The notes under the pieces were generated by a model. The model was given only the letters and a program-made list of their open reading frames with translations, was not told where the DNA came from and searched no databases. DNA of 64,000 nucleotides. Source: Chondrus crispus (Eukaryota; Rhodophyta; Florideophyceae; Gigartinales; Gigartinaceae). Below, piece by piece: positions 43,405-55,489 of the stretch. The stretch spans positions 209,691 to 273,690 of the forward strand of contig NW_005178652.1 in NCBI RefSeq assembly GCF_000350225.1, in the 5' to 3' direction. Each line of letters begins with the position of its first letter. Within the stretch, counting starts at the first letter, position 1. The translations under genes were made by a program, and so were the position numbers.

Positions 43405-44429
43405 TGAATGAGCACCTTTCGAGCTGTGCATATTCATTACAGCCACGGGATGTCAAGAGGCGTGAGACGCACACAGTAAAGAACAGCTCCGGATCAGACG
43501 TGTAAGTTGCACTTGAATCTGACTTTACTCATCGATGTACTTGCATTCGGAAGTAATGCATGTATGGATCGATGATTGATAATGTGTATTGGAGAAGGTG
43601 CTTGCATTCAGGAGGAATACAAGCGCAGTTCTATTTTTATTACCAGGAAGGGTAATTAAATGCTAAAAGCTCGAAGTGAGCATAACCGTGCTTGACGGTA
43701 GAAGCACGATGCCGGCAGGCTGACCTGAGCGCGGAGGGAGAGAGTCCAGAGACTCTATACATAGTTGATGCTTGACCCTAGGGTAGAACGGGGCAGAGAT
43801 AGAGAGAGAGAGAAAAAAAAGGAAGGTAGTGACCTGACAGACCAACAAAGACTTTCCATTTAGGAGACTAGCAGTCTCCGGGCATTTGTGCTCCCCCACC
43901 GTGTTTGTAGAGTAGGACCCTATCAACTGCAACCACTTGTCCTTCTACCCGCTCGCCTACGATGTCGGGATCAGGATTTGTCACAACAGTACACAAGTTG
44001 CTGTCGGGAGACCGACCGGGTGGGGCGGTCCGGCGGGGTTGTCGGTATGATAAGAAGGGGCGGTGAGGGAAGCAGCAGGCTATTGCCTCGTAACTGCGAG
44101 AGGGAACGGGTGAGCACGGTCGGGACAGTAGTTGTCGGGTTGTTGTTCAGATGGGTTCAATGTGCTAAGGTCGAAGACGAGTAGCGTCTTCGACTTGGCT
44201 TTATAGTCCTATTGACTCTACAATAACAGTGGGCGCACTACCATAAAAGGGAGGTTGCGCCACCCATAAAATGTCTCTGAACGGTTACACCCTGAACAGG
44301 TATAATTGTAGGTGGCACGACCTTAAGGGACTCTATTGTTGATAGTTAAATGTAGCCTACATAATTTACCCTGAATTGATAATGATAAGCTAATTAAAGT
44401 GACTACTCGGCTAGTCAGTTACTCTGACA
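43405..44429. mobile_element. 1-kb insertion in segment B, possibly a solo LTR
   Basis: The inverted B segment is interrupted here by about 1025 bp absent from the other two copies. Both edges carry ACAGTTG (43398-43404 and 44427-44433), and the insert can be read as TGAATGAG...CTGACA, compatible with a solo LTR and a 4-5 bp duplication. It has no coding frame of note and contains a GAGAGA/AAAA purine run at about 43797-43826. Family unknown. Confidence 0.5.
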
Positions 44430-44776
44430 GTTGCAAACAAATTGTCTTCATTGTTTTATACTACTGTATGTACGTAACCGATACAGTGCAGAGTGTGGAA
44501 GTGCAGGAGTGACGGGATCTTGAACAGGCAAATATTATATCATTTATGATCCTTGCTGTGGACGCAATTCTCATAAAATATGATTAACAACAACTGCCTA
44601 CAAAGCGAGAGACCGTGTACTGTACAGTACTAGTATGCCTACGGTTACACATCAGAAATTGCCTACGCAGGCAAAGCGAGATACCGCGTATGCCTACAGT
44701 AAATGTACGCATCAAAAGTTGCCTACGCCGGCAATAATTCCAGTCAGAGCAATAGACTTACCGTACCCTTGGGTAC

Positions 44777-44922
44777 TGTGGTTCCATGAACTCCGATGAC
44801 CCCCGATCCCTGAGGGAGCGGGGGGATGTCGGCGACTTTATTGCGCCGTCGTGAGTACGGCTCGCCCTAATTGCTATGTTTTACTGCTGGGTGTGCCTTA
44901 CTGTGGTTTGGGTGTAACCACA
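44777..44922. repeat. Solo LTR-like fragment of copia type
   Basis: 146 bp with ends TGTGGTT and AACCACA; the opening TGTGGTTCCAT is shared with the LTR at 602-801. A short inverted repeat of Cs and Gs (gacccccgatc...gagcgggggg) also resembles that LTR. No clear target duplication is seen because the CACTA element begins two bases further on. Confidence 0.5.
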
Positions 44923-44923
44923 T

Positions 44924-44936
44924 CCCTAGCAGAAAT
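44924..44936 (+). repeat. Left terminal inverted repeat of the CACTA element
   Basis: CCCTAGCAGAAAT; its complement lies at 57749-57761. It resembles the canonical CACTA terminus with one base changed. Confidence 0.75.
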
Positions 44937-44944
44937 TAAATACA

Positions 44945-45245
44945 ATAAATGGTCGATTTTGGTCATCTACTGGTTCATAATTGGTCAACAGTGCATTGAA
45001 TGGTCCACTACGGGTCCACTTGGCTGGGTGCGATCCCTATTTCGCCCCACCAGTTTCTGTGCATAGTTGGCCAATGGTCCATCGGGAGCGCCATTCCTGA
45101 CCATTTATTTTGTTCATCGATTGGCATTGACCATTCTCCAATTTTCGAGAACCATTTGTTTTTGGCCAGGTTCCCTAGGACTGACCAATGCGACGCGTAG
45201 ACGACCACTTGTGTCCCTGGGAAACGTTACCAGCAATGGTCCATG
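44945..45245. repeat. Left subterminal TGGTC/GACCA array
   Basis: About ten TGGTC or GACCA words occur in 300 bp, often as ATGGTCC or GACCAAT. Chance would give about one or fewer. Probable transposase-binding region. Confidence 0.75.
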
Positions 45246-45274
45246 AGTGGGAAGGAGAACCGGGTTAGGGAGTT

Positions 45275-45430
45275 TTAATTGCGATGAATCTGGAGGGCGA
45301 GGATCTTGGTGAGGAAGTGCAGCGCGGCCTTGGCTATGGAGTAAACTTTAGTGACGCCCGCGCCACGCGAGATCATGTGCTTGGCGACGGCTTGCGTGGC
45401 GAAGTAGGGGGCGCGGCTGAGGCCGTGGTA
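45275..45430 (-). pseudogene. Short-chain dehydrogenase/reductase relic
   Basis: The minus strand reads PYFATQAVAKHMISRGAG then VYSIAKAALHFLTKILALQI and stop. This fits the SDR family pattern of a variable helix followed by the catalytic Y-x-x-x-K (YSIAK) and the following helix. The segment normally between them, with the catalytic Ser, is missing, and there is no N-terminal Rossmann half. It is therefore a small, internally deleted remnant carried just inside the transposon end. Confidence 0.5.
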
Positions 45431-45739
45431 CAACCGGGCGCAAGCATAGAGAGAATATCGCCACGCGCAAGGAGCGATACTCGCACCCTTGCCGGCGAGC
45501 TTGGCACAGTGATGAAAGAGGGGGAAATGAGGAGGATGGAATACGCTGAGTCGAGCAACTGTCGGATCGCCATGTTGAACGACGTGGATGAAGAATCAAC
45601 TGGGACCCGAGTTTGGACCTGGTGCTGGGGTAGGGTAGTGCGTAGCATATGCAACCACGCTTGTCATTTTCACGCTGAGATCTGCGGCAGTTGCCCCGAC
45701 AACCGTGAGGCACGATGTGTATCACACCCTACGGCAGCT

Positions 45740-46311
45740 GGACCGAAAAAGTCACCAGCAACTTCATTGGCTATGGCTGTACATAACGCAGTGGCGCTTG
45801 TAGTAGTCACAAGTATTGTCGTGAGAAAACGGGTGAGATCGGATTCGAGGACTGCAAAGGGAGATGATCCCCCTTCTTTGTCAGCCAGTTCACGAACTTT
45901 CCACGGCCATAAAGTAGTAATCGCCGTCTCTGCGGCGGCGAGCGCTGCACCAATGACAAACATCACCAATGCGACACTGACCAGACTACGCCTGAAAAGT
46001 TGGGCACCCGCTTCACAATCGGTTGCGCTCGTCTTCGGCGGAATGAACGGTACCCGCCTCAAGCGCGCAGCCCCCTTCTTAGATACGGACAACTTCGAGA
46101 GGCGGATCGCAGATACCTTCGGTGATGGCGCCGTCCCGGGGCCAACACAGGAGACGGTGACGTGAGGCAGACGCAGATTTGCATCATGAGAATGAGGATG
46201 CTTGACCGGGAGGCCGCTCCACACATGCGCGTAGCGATCGCGAAAATGACGGTGCCCTTCTACGGTGGGGGCGGCTGAACTTGGTGGAGCGCAGTCGCAA
46301 CTACATGACAA
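45740..46311 (-). pseudogene. CNNM/CorC-type (DUF21) membrane protein fragment
   Basis: The minus strand encodes a segment with a hydrophobic helix (SLVSVALVMFVIGAALAAAE) followed by TAITTLWPWKVRELADKEGG and SDLTRFLTTILVTTTSATALCTAIANEV. This closely matches the first part of the DUF21 domain in plastid-type CBS/CorC transporters of plants and algae. The upstream part looks like a plastid transit region but lacks a clear ATG. Homology stops near 45760, before the rest of DUF21 and the CBS domains. A gene fragment, not a working gene. Confidence 0.7.
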
Positions 46312-47419
46312 ATCTACAAGTTGGAAGCTGTACCGTTGAACATACTCATGAATGGCATTCTCAGATTTGAAATTTTGAAACGGTCACTAATTAAGCCAAA
46401 TGAAAAACTCAACTTCTTGAGGCACGGCATTTTTGTATATAAGCCGTATTTCTGCTCTCTGGCAAGCACAGATCCTTTCTTTCTCTTCCTTGGGGCCGTT
46501 GTGGGGCTGATCACCCTCCAGCGCAGTAGTAGCGGCTGCGGCCTCCCCTTCTCCGTCGCAGTGGCCGGTCCTGTCTCCTCTTCCGAGCGCTTTGTTTCGG
46601 CGTGTACCGAGCTGCAAGGCTCTGGTGGTAGCTTATTAGTCAGGGCGCCCAACCGCGACCCGTTGGCAACAGCATCTAACTGTTCTTTAAAATTAGAAAA
46701 ACGGCCCGTGATTTTGGAAGAGGGGGCGCTTAGTGTGTGCCTAGGGTCCGTGAGGGCCAACTCTTCGGATAAAGGAGGGCCAACATTTGTACACGTGTCC
46801 ACGTGTATACTACCGGCAATTTTTTGTAAACCTTCTTTTCCCCCCACACGCCTCCGCCTTTACCACACTTTCTTCGCCCATCCTCGCCCATCCTCGCCCT
46901 TCCTTGCCGGACCCTCTCCTTCATTGCACATGTATCCCTCCCTCCCCCTCTTCTCTCTCCCCTCTTCTCTTTTTCGATTCCCGTCCTCCCTGCTCATCTT
47001 TTCACCGCCCTGTCCATGTGATCACCCCATTCGCTCCACTTTCATCCCCTCCGCTGTGTACGGCACCACATGGTCGATGTGGGATCCGCGCGTTGTCGTC
47101 GCTTTGCAAACACCCTCCGGGCCCTGGATGTGCATCAATATCTGCTGCACGACAGCGAGGCAACGCTCCCCACGCGTCCCTTCCCCGCGTCAAGCACGAC
47201 CCTGATCTTGTCGCCCTCGCTGGGCTCCTCGGACGACCTCGATGACCTGGACGACCTCTCCGCCAAGCCCACGGAAGCAGAGATCTAATCCCAGATCGAC
47301 CGCCTCCATCTCGAGCTCAAGTCCGTCCGCAGTGATGCTGCCAAGCCCGACGACGACGCACAGGATGCCACCCCGTCCACTCCAGCACTGGTAGCAGGTC
47401 GTATATAAATCTTGAGGGC
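46312..47419 (+). other. Upstream region of the TPS/TPP relic
   Basis: It contains a TATA-like TATATAAG near 46438 and long pyrimidine-rich stretches (46800-47040). Open frames here have no recognisable domains. It is likely the captured promoter and leader of the TPS/TPP gene. Confidence 0.4.
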
Positions 47420-48700
47420 CTCCCGCAGCATGGCGCCACCAGCTCCCGCCTCATCGTCGTGTCCAACCGAGTCCCTCACCACACAAAGTCATAAACTTCC
47501 GAAATCTGTTGTCCAACCATCTTGTATGGAAGGAGAATATCTTACTCGTTCAAATTGGCGTCCCGTCCCGAACGGAGATTAATGAATACAAGAAGCTCAT
47601 CCGCCAGACAAACGAACTCGTGGGCCGTATCAATGCTCAATACGGGAATGTTTAGTAGGCCCCCATTGTGTTTATTAATCAGTCGGTCAAATTTGACGAG
47701 CTATGTGCCTTGTATACGGTTGCAGATGTGGCAGTTGTCACCTCAATACGAGAGGGCATGAATCTTTTTTCGTATGAGTACGTCTTATCTCAACAGAAGC
47801 GTCACTGCTTCCTTGGTACTGTCGGGATTAGCTTCTTTGGTGCTGTCCGAGTTTGCGGGTTCTGCCCAATCGCTCTCTTCTGCAATATGCGTCAACCCGT
47901 GGAACATCGAGGAGCTTGCCAATGCTATGCATGAAGCAGTACTTGTTCCCAAGAGGGAACGAGCTCTCAAACATTGCAATTTGTGTCATTATGTGACCAA
48001 GCATACTGTAGCGTTCTGGGCTCGGTCTTTTGTTTGTGAGTTGCAAAAAATTGAGACTGATGAAAGTGCAAGATATGCTCAAACCGAGGCAATCCGTACT
48101 GCGCGTTTCGTTAGATGTCATTCCAGATATGCGTACAAGGACCAAAAGATTGTTTCTACTCGAATATGAAGGCACACTTTGTGCGCCTGTCTCCCTCACT
48201 GATCTCGATTTCCCAGCATTGTCCGTAAGAAGGTTCTTGCTGAGGCTCTCTTCACATCCTGGCAACTTTGTATATATCCTTTGTGGTCGGTCGAAGGACA
48301 CGTTGGACAGCTTTTTGGGTGACCTCGGTGTCGATCTCGTGTCGCAACTCAGATATGATTATCGATACCCACGCTCGACGAATTAGGAGTCCCTCATGAC
48401 GGTCAATGATACGTCATGGAGACCCAGTGTCGTACCTATTTTGCAACGCTTTACGGAGAGGAGACAAGGGCTGCATTTGGAGGGCAAGGACAACATTTTG
48501 ACGTGGCATTTCCGGGATGCCCGATGTTTTGCTCGTGGCAGGTCAAGGTATTACAATTTTTGTTGGCAGAGACTTCTATGAAGTTGCCGATGGAAGTTAT
48601 TTCTGGCCACAAGTTTTTGAAGTGCGCCCCGTAGGTTTGTTCCGGGTGAACGCTGTGCAAAGAATCCTTTCTCAACCGTCGGCTTTCTCTGTTACAAATT
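47420..48700 (+). pseudogene. Trehalose-6-phosphate synthase/phosphatase relic
   Basis: Pieces in order: SRLIVVSNRVP (N-terminal TPS motif, near 47437), VWKENILLVQIGVPSRTEINEYKKL...ELVGRIN (47523 on), FDELCALYTVADVAVVTSIREGMNLFSYEYV (from about 47690), LSEFAGSAQSLSSAICVNPWNIEELANAMHEA and YVTKHT (47774-48047), then the phosphatase part with RLFLLEYEGTL and VYILCGRSKDTLDSFLGDLGV, and later RFTERRQGLHLEGKDNILTWHFRDA. They lie in several frames, a large N-terminal block between the first two pieces is absent, and stops interrupt it. A TATATAAG box near 46438 may be the old promoter. The enzyme normally makes trehalose from UDP-glucose and glucose-6-phosphate in two steps. Confidence 0.85.
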
Positions 48701-49201
48701 GGTACGCATCACGAAACAATTGTGCGATTGTGATGAACAGCAAGCATCTTACTGGATGTCGCAGCGTATCTTATGTGTACACACTAACAGCGACGTATGC
48801 ATTTTCGCCAAGAGAGTGGATCCGTAGGAGTGAAGCTAAAAACTCTACTCGTCACTTTCAAACAACATGCTCCTTTTTCGAGCAGCCTTCTGTCCTTTCG
48901 TCTCCGTCCTTGCGTGTTTCATCTGACGCTCTTCAGACACATCATTGATATTACGCTTTCGCGATCGCAAGCCAAAGGCCTGGTAGCCCATCCCCGATTT
49001 ATCAGACATGCGGCCATTCCAAGACAGGCTGCCTTCCACTTCCTTATGCACACGTACAGAATTCCCTGCAATGATATTCTGTGCACTCTTCCGGATATCA
49101 TGGTTGACGCTTCTGCTTCTTGTTTTCCTGCATGCAGGCGGCTGTAAGTTGCGTTCAATTTCTTTAGAGTTAGCATCACTACTGTCTGACACATGCCGTA
49201 C

Positions 49202-50089
49202 TTACTTAAATACCCTCTCGTGCGCATCATCCATGTGTACGGCATTGGAAATAGCGCATATGTCTGCCGTACGAGGTGCATTCCGAGCGATGAAAACCTC
49301 GCGTGGTAAGGCCATATTTTCGTCATCACGGCAGAGGTCACACTCTGTCCCGTCGTGCAACGCACAAGCTTCATGGAGGATAAAACTTTCCGTATCACTG
49401 ACTGCATCACTGGAGGAGTCTTCTGTACGGCCCACTCCTTTCCACTCTTCATCTCTTTCCTTTTCGGGAGATGCGTTCCTGTTCTCCTTCATAACTATTA
49501 GTCGTCGGCGAACAGCTGTGTTTGCAGCCCATTGACCCTCCGCAGTGGCGAGAACTGGATGCAAACGAACTAACCGTTTCAATATCAGTTCGAATGCCTG
49601 GTTGAACATGATCTGCTCCTTGCTGTACAGATTCTTGATCTCCATAAATGTGAGTTTGCCGCTGTATGGTCCAAACGTCTTACATGTCGCAATACAGCTT
49701 TCAGCCGACTTCATGACTGCACGAGAGAATGACAGGGGCGTTTGCAATATCTCCGGTATTGGCCGGATTCCGGCTTCTTTTGCGGCAGAGTTATAGACAT
49801 CAATTGCAGCCTTAAGTTCTCTACCTAACGAAAAAAAGGACGTTTCCTTGGAGTTTCGACCTTTCTTTGGCGCCGGAAGTACTCCCGGAAAAGAGGCGTA
49901 TATATTTGAATTGCTGTTCGGGTCAAGAACTGTGGGCAACCCGGCAGGCCCAATTGTGCTCTTTATATTGGACAGATCGGACTTCAAAGACTTGACATCG
50001 ACTTTTGTCTCGCTCGTATCATTTGCAACTCTCCGAAGCTGTGCTTCAATGATTTCGAGCTTTCGTAGAACGGCGACGAGGCTTGCCAT
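49202..50089 (-). CDS. CACTA accessory protein, unrecognised
   Basis: From ATG at 50089 the frame gives 295 residues. Residues 1-45 are a probable coiled coil (VLRKLEIIEAQLRRV...LKSDLSNIKSTI). The middle is helical, and the end carries an acidic, cysteine-bearing stretch (CALHDGTECDLCRDDE). A GTAAGT right before the stop codon and a TGCATGCAG acceptor about 70 bp downstream suggest a small intron, with a following exon on 49135-48845 that ends in a basic, NLS-like tail (RSRKRN). It diverges from the transposase across a 500-bp gap. By position it may be the DNA-binding TnpA-like partner, but no homology is claimed. Confidence 0.5.
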   Translation of the reverse strand: MASLVAVLRKLEIIEAQLRRVANDTSETKVDVKSLKSDLSNIKSTIGPAGLPTVLDPNSNSNIYASFPGVLPAPKKGRNSKETSFFSLGRELKAAIDVYNSAAKEAGIRPIPEILQTPLSFSRAVMKSAESCIATCKTFGPYSGKLTFMEIKNLYSKEQIMFNQAFELILKRLVRLHPVLATAEGQWAANTAVRRRLIVMKENRNASPEKERDEEWKGVGRTEDSSSDAVSDTESFILHEACALHDGTECDLCRDDENMALPREVFIARNAPRTADICAISNAVHMDDAHERVFK

Positions 50090-50598
50090 TTTTTGTTGTC
50101 CACAGTAATTGGCTTGAAGGAGCGCGTCAGGTCTGTGAAATTGAGGCGAAGGACGTGTGAAGGATGGAGAGGTTGATGAAGATATGAGGAAAACTGGGGT
50201 GATGTGAAGACAAGTTGAAGAGTGTATTGCAGAAGGAGGGTGTGTCAATAGAACTTGATGGGGATAGGTTCAGGACGCAAGTGGGGAGTTAGATGAATGG
50301 ACTTAACAGAATTGGAGCCCAACCAAAGCTCTCAGGCTTTATGGACACTCTATCCAGATGGGACGAAGCGAAATACGCGCTTCACATCAATTTGGGTTCC
50401 CGCCGGAACGAAACCACAATTTTGAAATCGGTATGCCTCGGGTTTCGGGTGCGGAGGCTGCCATGGAACTCGCACATTGACTAGCCAATGCTTGACGCAG
50501 CCACGGTACATGTATAACCCTGCAGTATACATATGCAGTAGATCTACCTCTGAGGGTTAGCACATAATTTTATTGAACGTCTGGAAACGCGCGTATCG

Positions 50599-53500
50599 AT
50601 GGCGAACTTGGTGATATGTCTGACGATATACAAATGCAGATGCGACGGGCGTCCACGGGTCAGAAAGACCTCTTTAAGACAAAAGAGAGCTGCAGAAGAG
50701 AAACTGAAGAAGTCAGATGCAGCTGGAACTGGTCAGAACAATTTTGTTCTGCCTCTCCCGACTCCGTACAGCGGGCGATTTTGTCCTGATTCCGGTCCTG
50801 TGATCGAGGGATCACTGCATTCTTCGCAAAGCTCTAATTGGTCTTCACGGCATGTATCGGACCATGATGCGTCTCTGGAAAGCGCTCTCCATCCTTACGC
50901 AGATTCAGATAGACCTTCTGAGATCAATCCGAATACAGTTGGTTCTCACCTACCCCAAACTCCAGTACCATCTATATCTTCCAGGGATAGCATCTGCAGT
51001 GATTTCACCAGGGAGGGTACTGAGTGCCCTTCTGTAGGAATGAGGGGTGTCGCACCTGATCCCGAGAACGCTGTACTCGCTGCAAGTTCAAGACAAAATA
51101 CGGATGACGACTCTCTCCAAAACTTCCTCGAAGAGGTATCCCAAAGTGTTTCCTGTAGCAGCCTATGGGACGGTAACGTCCTCATTGATTCGGAGGACAT
51201 ATCCACGACAAAAATGGATATGATGTTCAGATGGCACTCAAAAGTCTTGGAGTTTTGGCTCAAGCATAAAGTGACAGACTCGGCAATGAATGACGTTTTG
51301 ATGATACAGAAGGCTCCGTACAAGACTTGGTCCCGAGTACGAGACGCTTTGTATGAATCAGAGGACGTACAAATTGACAGGTTCTACATGTGCGCGCAGT
51401 CCTACAAACATCTCCAAACTCTGATGTCAGGGGAAGTTGAGCGGTCCGATATAAAAAACTGCGAGGGAAAGGTGAAGCAGTTTAGATATATTCGCATATG
51501 GGATAGAATCAAGGCCCGACTTCGCAGTGCGTCATTGGGACCGGACATGGTGAGGTACTACCATAACGAGCTCTAAATTATTTCCGGTAACGGTCCTGCA
51601 ACATATCGCGATGTATTTTCCGGTTCCATCTTTCGTGATACAGCCAACAGGCTCGGAGGGCTCGAAGCAGTTAAAAATGACATCTTTCTCATAGTCTCTG
51701 GGGATGGCGCGCAACCGTATCGTTCCACCACATATGATATGTGGCCTTTTGTTTGCATGATCGCCAATTTGGCCCCCTGCGACAGGGTCAAAACCAAGAA
51801 CATGCTGCCGTTTGTGTGCGTGCCCGGTCCAAATAAACTAAAGGATTTGATATCCTTTCTTGAGCCCTTCTTGTAAGAAATTAGGCAGCTATCAAGGGGC
51901 GTTCCTTGTCGCCGTTGGGATGGAAATGAAGTTGTCGTTCGATGCCACATACTTTTACTTGAGGGTGACCTGGCGGCGTTATGTAAGCTATGTTGTGTAA
52001 AGGGTTACAATGGGCTTCGCGGTTGTATGTACTGCCTCATCAAAGGCATTTGTGTCAAGCACACGTATTTCTCTAGCTTCGAGAGAGATGCATCTGGTAA
52101 AAGACGTGTATTTTGGCGTTCCGACGATTTGCCCATGCTAAATGAAGCAGAGACAGAAAAGAATATTAGACAAATTGATTGTCTTCGTGGGTCGGTGCAG
52201 AGAGGCTCACAGAAAGAGATGAATCAACTATGCAAATCTTCGGGAATCAATGGGGAATCCCAGCTGCTCTCGCGGTCATCCCTTATTCCCTACCGCAGTG
52301 TGCCGCTGGACTACATGCATCTTTTACTTATCAATATTGCCAGTAGTCTCGTGGACTTGATATATGAGGAAGATTGGATGACACCAGAGAAGGAAAGGTC
52401 GATTGAGGCCGCATTGTTAGAATTTGGGAGCGGAGTTGCCTTCGAGACTCGTCGCCCTCGCTCGTTGCGGCAACGAAGAATGTTCAAAGCCGAAGAGTGG
52501 AAGTTTTTTGTCCTTCAATCTTCCCTGATTGTCTTTCATGACGTCCTTCCGGAAGAGTTTCTAGAAGGATGGCATTTATTCGTACAGATCGTCGAACTTT
52601 GCACACGACCTCACCTCCCTGAGGCCGATGTGAATAACCTCGAGCATTTTGCCGAAAGTTCTATGCCTTCTACGAAACAACGTTTTACGACGGTGTACCG
52701 GAGAAAATTCGGGCATGCAAGATGACGATACACTACGTGCTGCATCTTGCTGATTCTGTGCGAAATTGCGGTCCTCTACTAAACGTGTCCCAGTTTTCTA
52801 TGGAACGATTTATTGGAGAGGCTGTCCACGCTCTGAATGCGACACACTTGGCGGCGGAGTCCGTGCTACAGCACTGGAAGTTTCAGGCTTCATGCATTAG
52901 CTACCAACTGAGGACTGGTATCGCGTCTGGGTTGTCACATTTTGTGCATAATGCAACGCGGTATCCTCGAGACAAACTTCACGTCACGTCCAGCCTACCA
53001 GAATTTGATGAAGTTATGCTGTGCCACCCTTTTCAAGCATCTACCATTGATTTGTTGCACGCATCGTTGGATGTGAATGTGAACAAGCTCATGGAAGACC
53101 TGTACATAAATCGGTTTGAAACGGACCGGGACACTGCGCGTCAACTCTTGATACGACATCCAAACGTGACTCTCTGGGGCAGAATGGCATTTCGCAGCCA
53201 GTTTTCCGATGAGTCCCGTGTCGTCTATATAGGTTGTTCCGCACTGCACTTCGGACAGGATCGAAGGCGTAACTACTATGTCGCTGGGGAATACGAAGAC
53301 GGAAGGTTGCAGAGTGGCACATTGGCAGTATACTATGGGCAGGTAATACAGTTTGTCGAACATCGCGTTGTGTTCCAGGGAAAGGCGATGACGTTTTTGC
53401 TTGCGCTGGTGGCGTGGGTTGCAGCTGGCCTGAAAAAGGGAAAGCAAGGTCAAGTTTACGTCGACCGTGGACGCGACGATCCTCGTCTCTTCGGCAACAC

Positions 53501-53675
53501 AGTTGTAGAGGGTGTGGATGTCATTCAACGCCACATTGCGGTCGTAGAGAAGATCAGGGCTGTTGGGAGGCGCCATAATAAACGGACGTACTTCGCAGAT
53601 GGGGAATTCATCCGGGGGGAGCTTTTGAAGGAAACGGGCCGTGCAGTGCTACGGGGATTTGGAAACGGAAGATGA
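50599..53675 (+). pseudogene. CACTA (Tnp2-family) transposase, decayed
   Basis: The N-terminal frame (50599-51576) has a Ser-rich region and an N-terminal basic stretch. It continues in the same frame with VSGDGAQPYRS (first catalytic Asp), MWPFVCMIANLAPCDR and PGPNKLKDLISFLEPF, then GDLAALCKLCCVKGYNGLRGCMYC (metal-binding-like cysteines), VPLDYMHLLL and SLRQRRMFKAEEWKFFVL. The last part (to 53675) has MTIHYVLHLADSVRNCGPLLNVSQFSMERFIG. These are Tnp2-type landmarks. Two in-frame stops (51574-51576 and about 51876) and one frameshift near 52660 interrupt it. Introns were considered but splice sites do not remove these. Confidence 0.8.
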
Positions 53676-55489
53676 AATCCAAGAATTAAGCGGTGGTACT
53701 AGTATTGCTTGCGGCAGGGGCTTATCTGGTGATGTGGGCTTGGCATAATAGGATTGCAGACTGAATGAATGTGAAAGGGAAGAAATAATACCGAACCTAT
53801 TGATCGATCGATATGCATCTCTTGTATCGCTTCCCGGAACCTCACAGGACTCAGTGAGTACGTGGCACCCCTCCCAAACCGAACATCGAGACTCATGCCG
53901 CGTAGCTTCACCGAGTTTTACCTTACCGCATACTCGTCGCAGCTAATTGTTGCCCTTGACGGATCTGCACAAGTTGCAAAATCACCGTGATCCGAAGCGG
54001 GTCCTCACCGGGTCCATGCACGTGGGGTGAAAGGCCAGCAGATATCGTGAGCTCACGGGACAAATAATTCAAAATTGGGGCTCAATGGCTGCGAGAGTGG
54101 GGACGAGTGGATGCCAAATGCAGCTGACTGCGGCCGCACATCATACTGTACAGAACCAAAAATTCACACCCCTTGATCTACCTTCTAGGCTATCACTTGG
54201 CGTTTTCCTCCATCCATTCTGCATGAAGCGCAAATCGTCTCGTATCCTCATCTTCATCGCCTCCCGTTGCCTTGTTTCCATCTCCGCCGCTGTTAGCTTT
54301 CCTTTCTCCCTACCACCGATCTTTCATTGCATCCATCTTCGTCTCGGCGTCTCCCCTGATGTCGAAAGACCCCTTCCCGTCCCTTTTGCCGCTCCCCATC
54401 CCCTACCATAGCTCTCCTCCCTCCTCTGGCAGACCTAGCCGTTTTTTTCGTGTGCTCTCCGCTGTCAATCTCTTCGTCTTGGCAGTCGTCCCCACCGCCA
54501 CCTTCCACTTTCTGACCCGCTTTGACCTCATCCAGGTCTTTATTGTTTTGCAGTGCGTCTTATTCTAATTTCTACACCCACGCCTTCTCGCACAGGTTTC
54601 ACCAGTTTTTCGCCTGAAGATTGTATGTTTCCCACTCGGCTCACCTCTATCCTCTCTAATGTTTCGCACTTTTTGCGCACACGTTCGCCTTCTCCTCATC
54701 CACCAAGCCTCTGCTGCACATTATTCTCCTCGACAGCTAGCCTCATTCTGTGAGTTTACTGATCTCTTTCCTTTCCCCCCAATGATGCCTTCTCCTCCAT
54801 CATAGCCTACACTTTGCTCTCATATCTCGCACTGACTTTTCTCGTCTTTTGCGTTCTTTTCGACCTCTTTGCAAGATATTAAACCGCTAATGTCCCTCAC
54901 GTGCAGCTCACCATCCCGTTCATCACATGTCTTGCCTCTCTACAGGCATTTTGGCTATCTCATTTCCCAAACCTAGACCAGTCCACACGTTTCATCATGT
55001 ATGTCGACATAATCGCCTAACTCCCTTTCCTCCCCCATCTTCCTGAATTTGCCCTGGACATTGCGACCTGTCTCTGCAACACTTGTCAAATTTTGCCCTT
55101 TTAACGCTAATCCTTACCCAACTTACGATCGCACTTCGGCCTCCCTGGTCCTTACGTCAACTCTCGTCGTCGTGCTTAATCTTCGCTGTCAACTTTACCC
55201 GCTAATTGAAATCTATTCGGCCGAAGGTTCCTATTCTTTAATCTTTCATCCATTCATATATGGCCTCGAGCTCGTGTTTTATGCAGCTGTGGTGCAAACC
55301 AGCGGCTCGCCACCCCCACGGCGATTATGGGCCCCATAAAGCGATGTTTGTATACTTGCCGGTGCTGCTTCTTGTCGGCGTGGTGGTCTCTGTGGTATCT
55401 AAAAGCCACTGGCAGCGACTCTAATTGCGATACACGAGCGGTTCTTTCAGACAGCCGAAGATGGAAGGCTGGTTCATTCGCCTTGGCCG
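53676..55489. other. Pyrimidine-rich spacer before the glycosyltransferase relic
   Basis: No gene is identifiable. 54180-55200 is strongly C/T-rich on the plus strand, similar to the region before the TPS/TPP relic, so it may be captured promoter and leader sequence. Confidence 0.4.

Larger units (their letters stand above)
40985..44776 (-). repeat. Inverted copy of segments B and C with peptide gene 2
   Basis: Reading the minus strand from 44776 gives segment B (with a 1-kb insertion, see 43405-44429), then the peptide gene and then segment C. The pieces match 14930-17775 with appreciable divergence. Together with copy 2 of B just to the left (39816-40911), this makes head-to-head B segments around the peptide gene region. 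Confidence 0.8.

Noticed and set aside
45284-46165. Plus-strand frame of 293 codons
   Set aside because: It is a shadow: the minus strand of the same stretch carries recognisable CNNM/CorC and SDR segments, the plus strand nothing.
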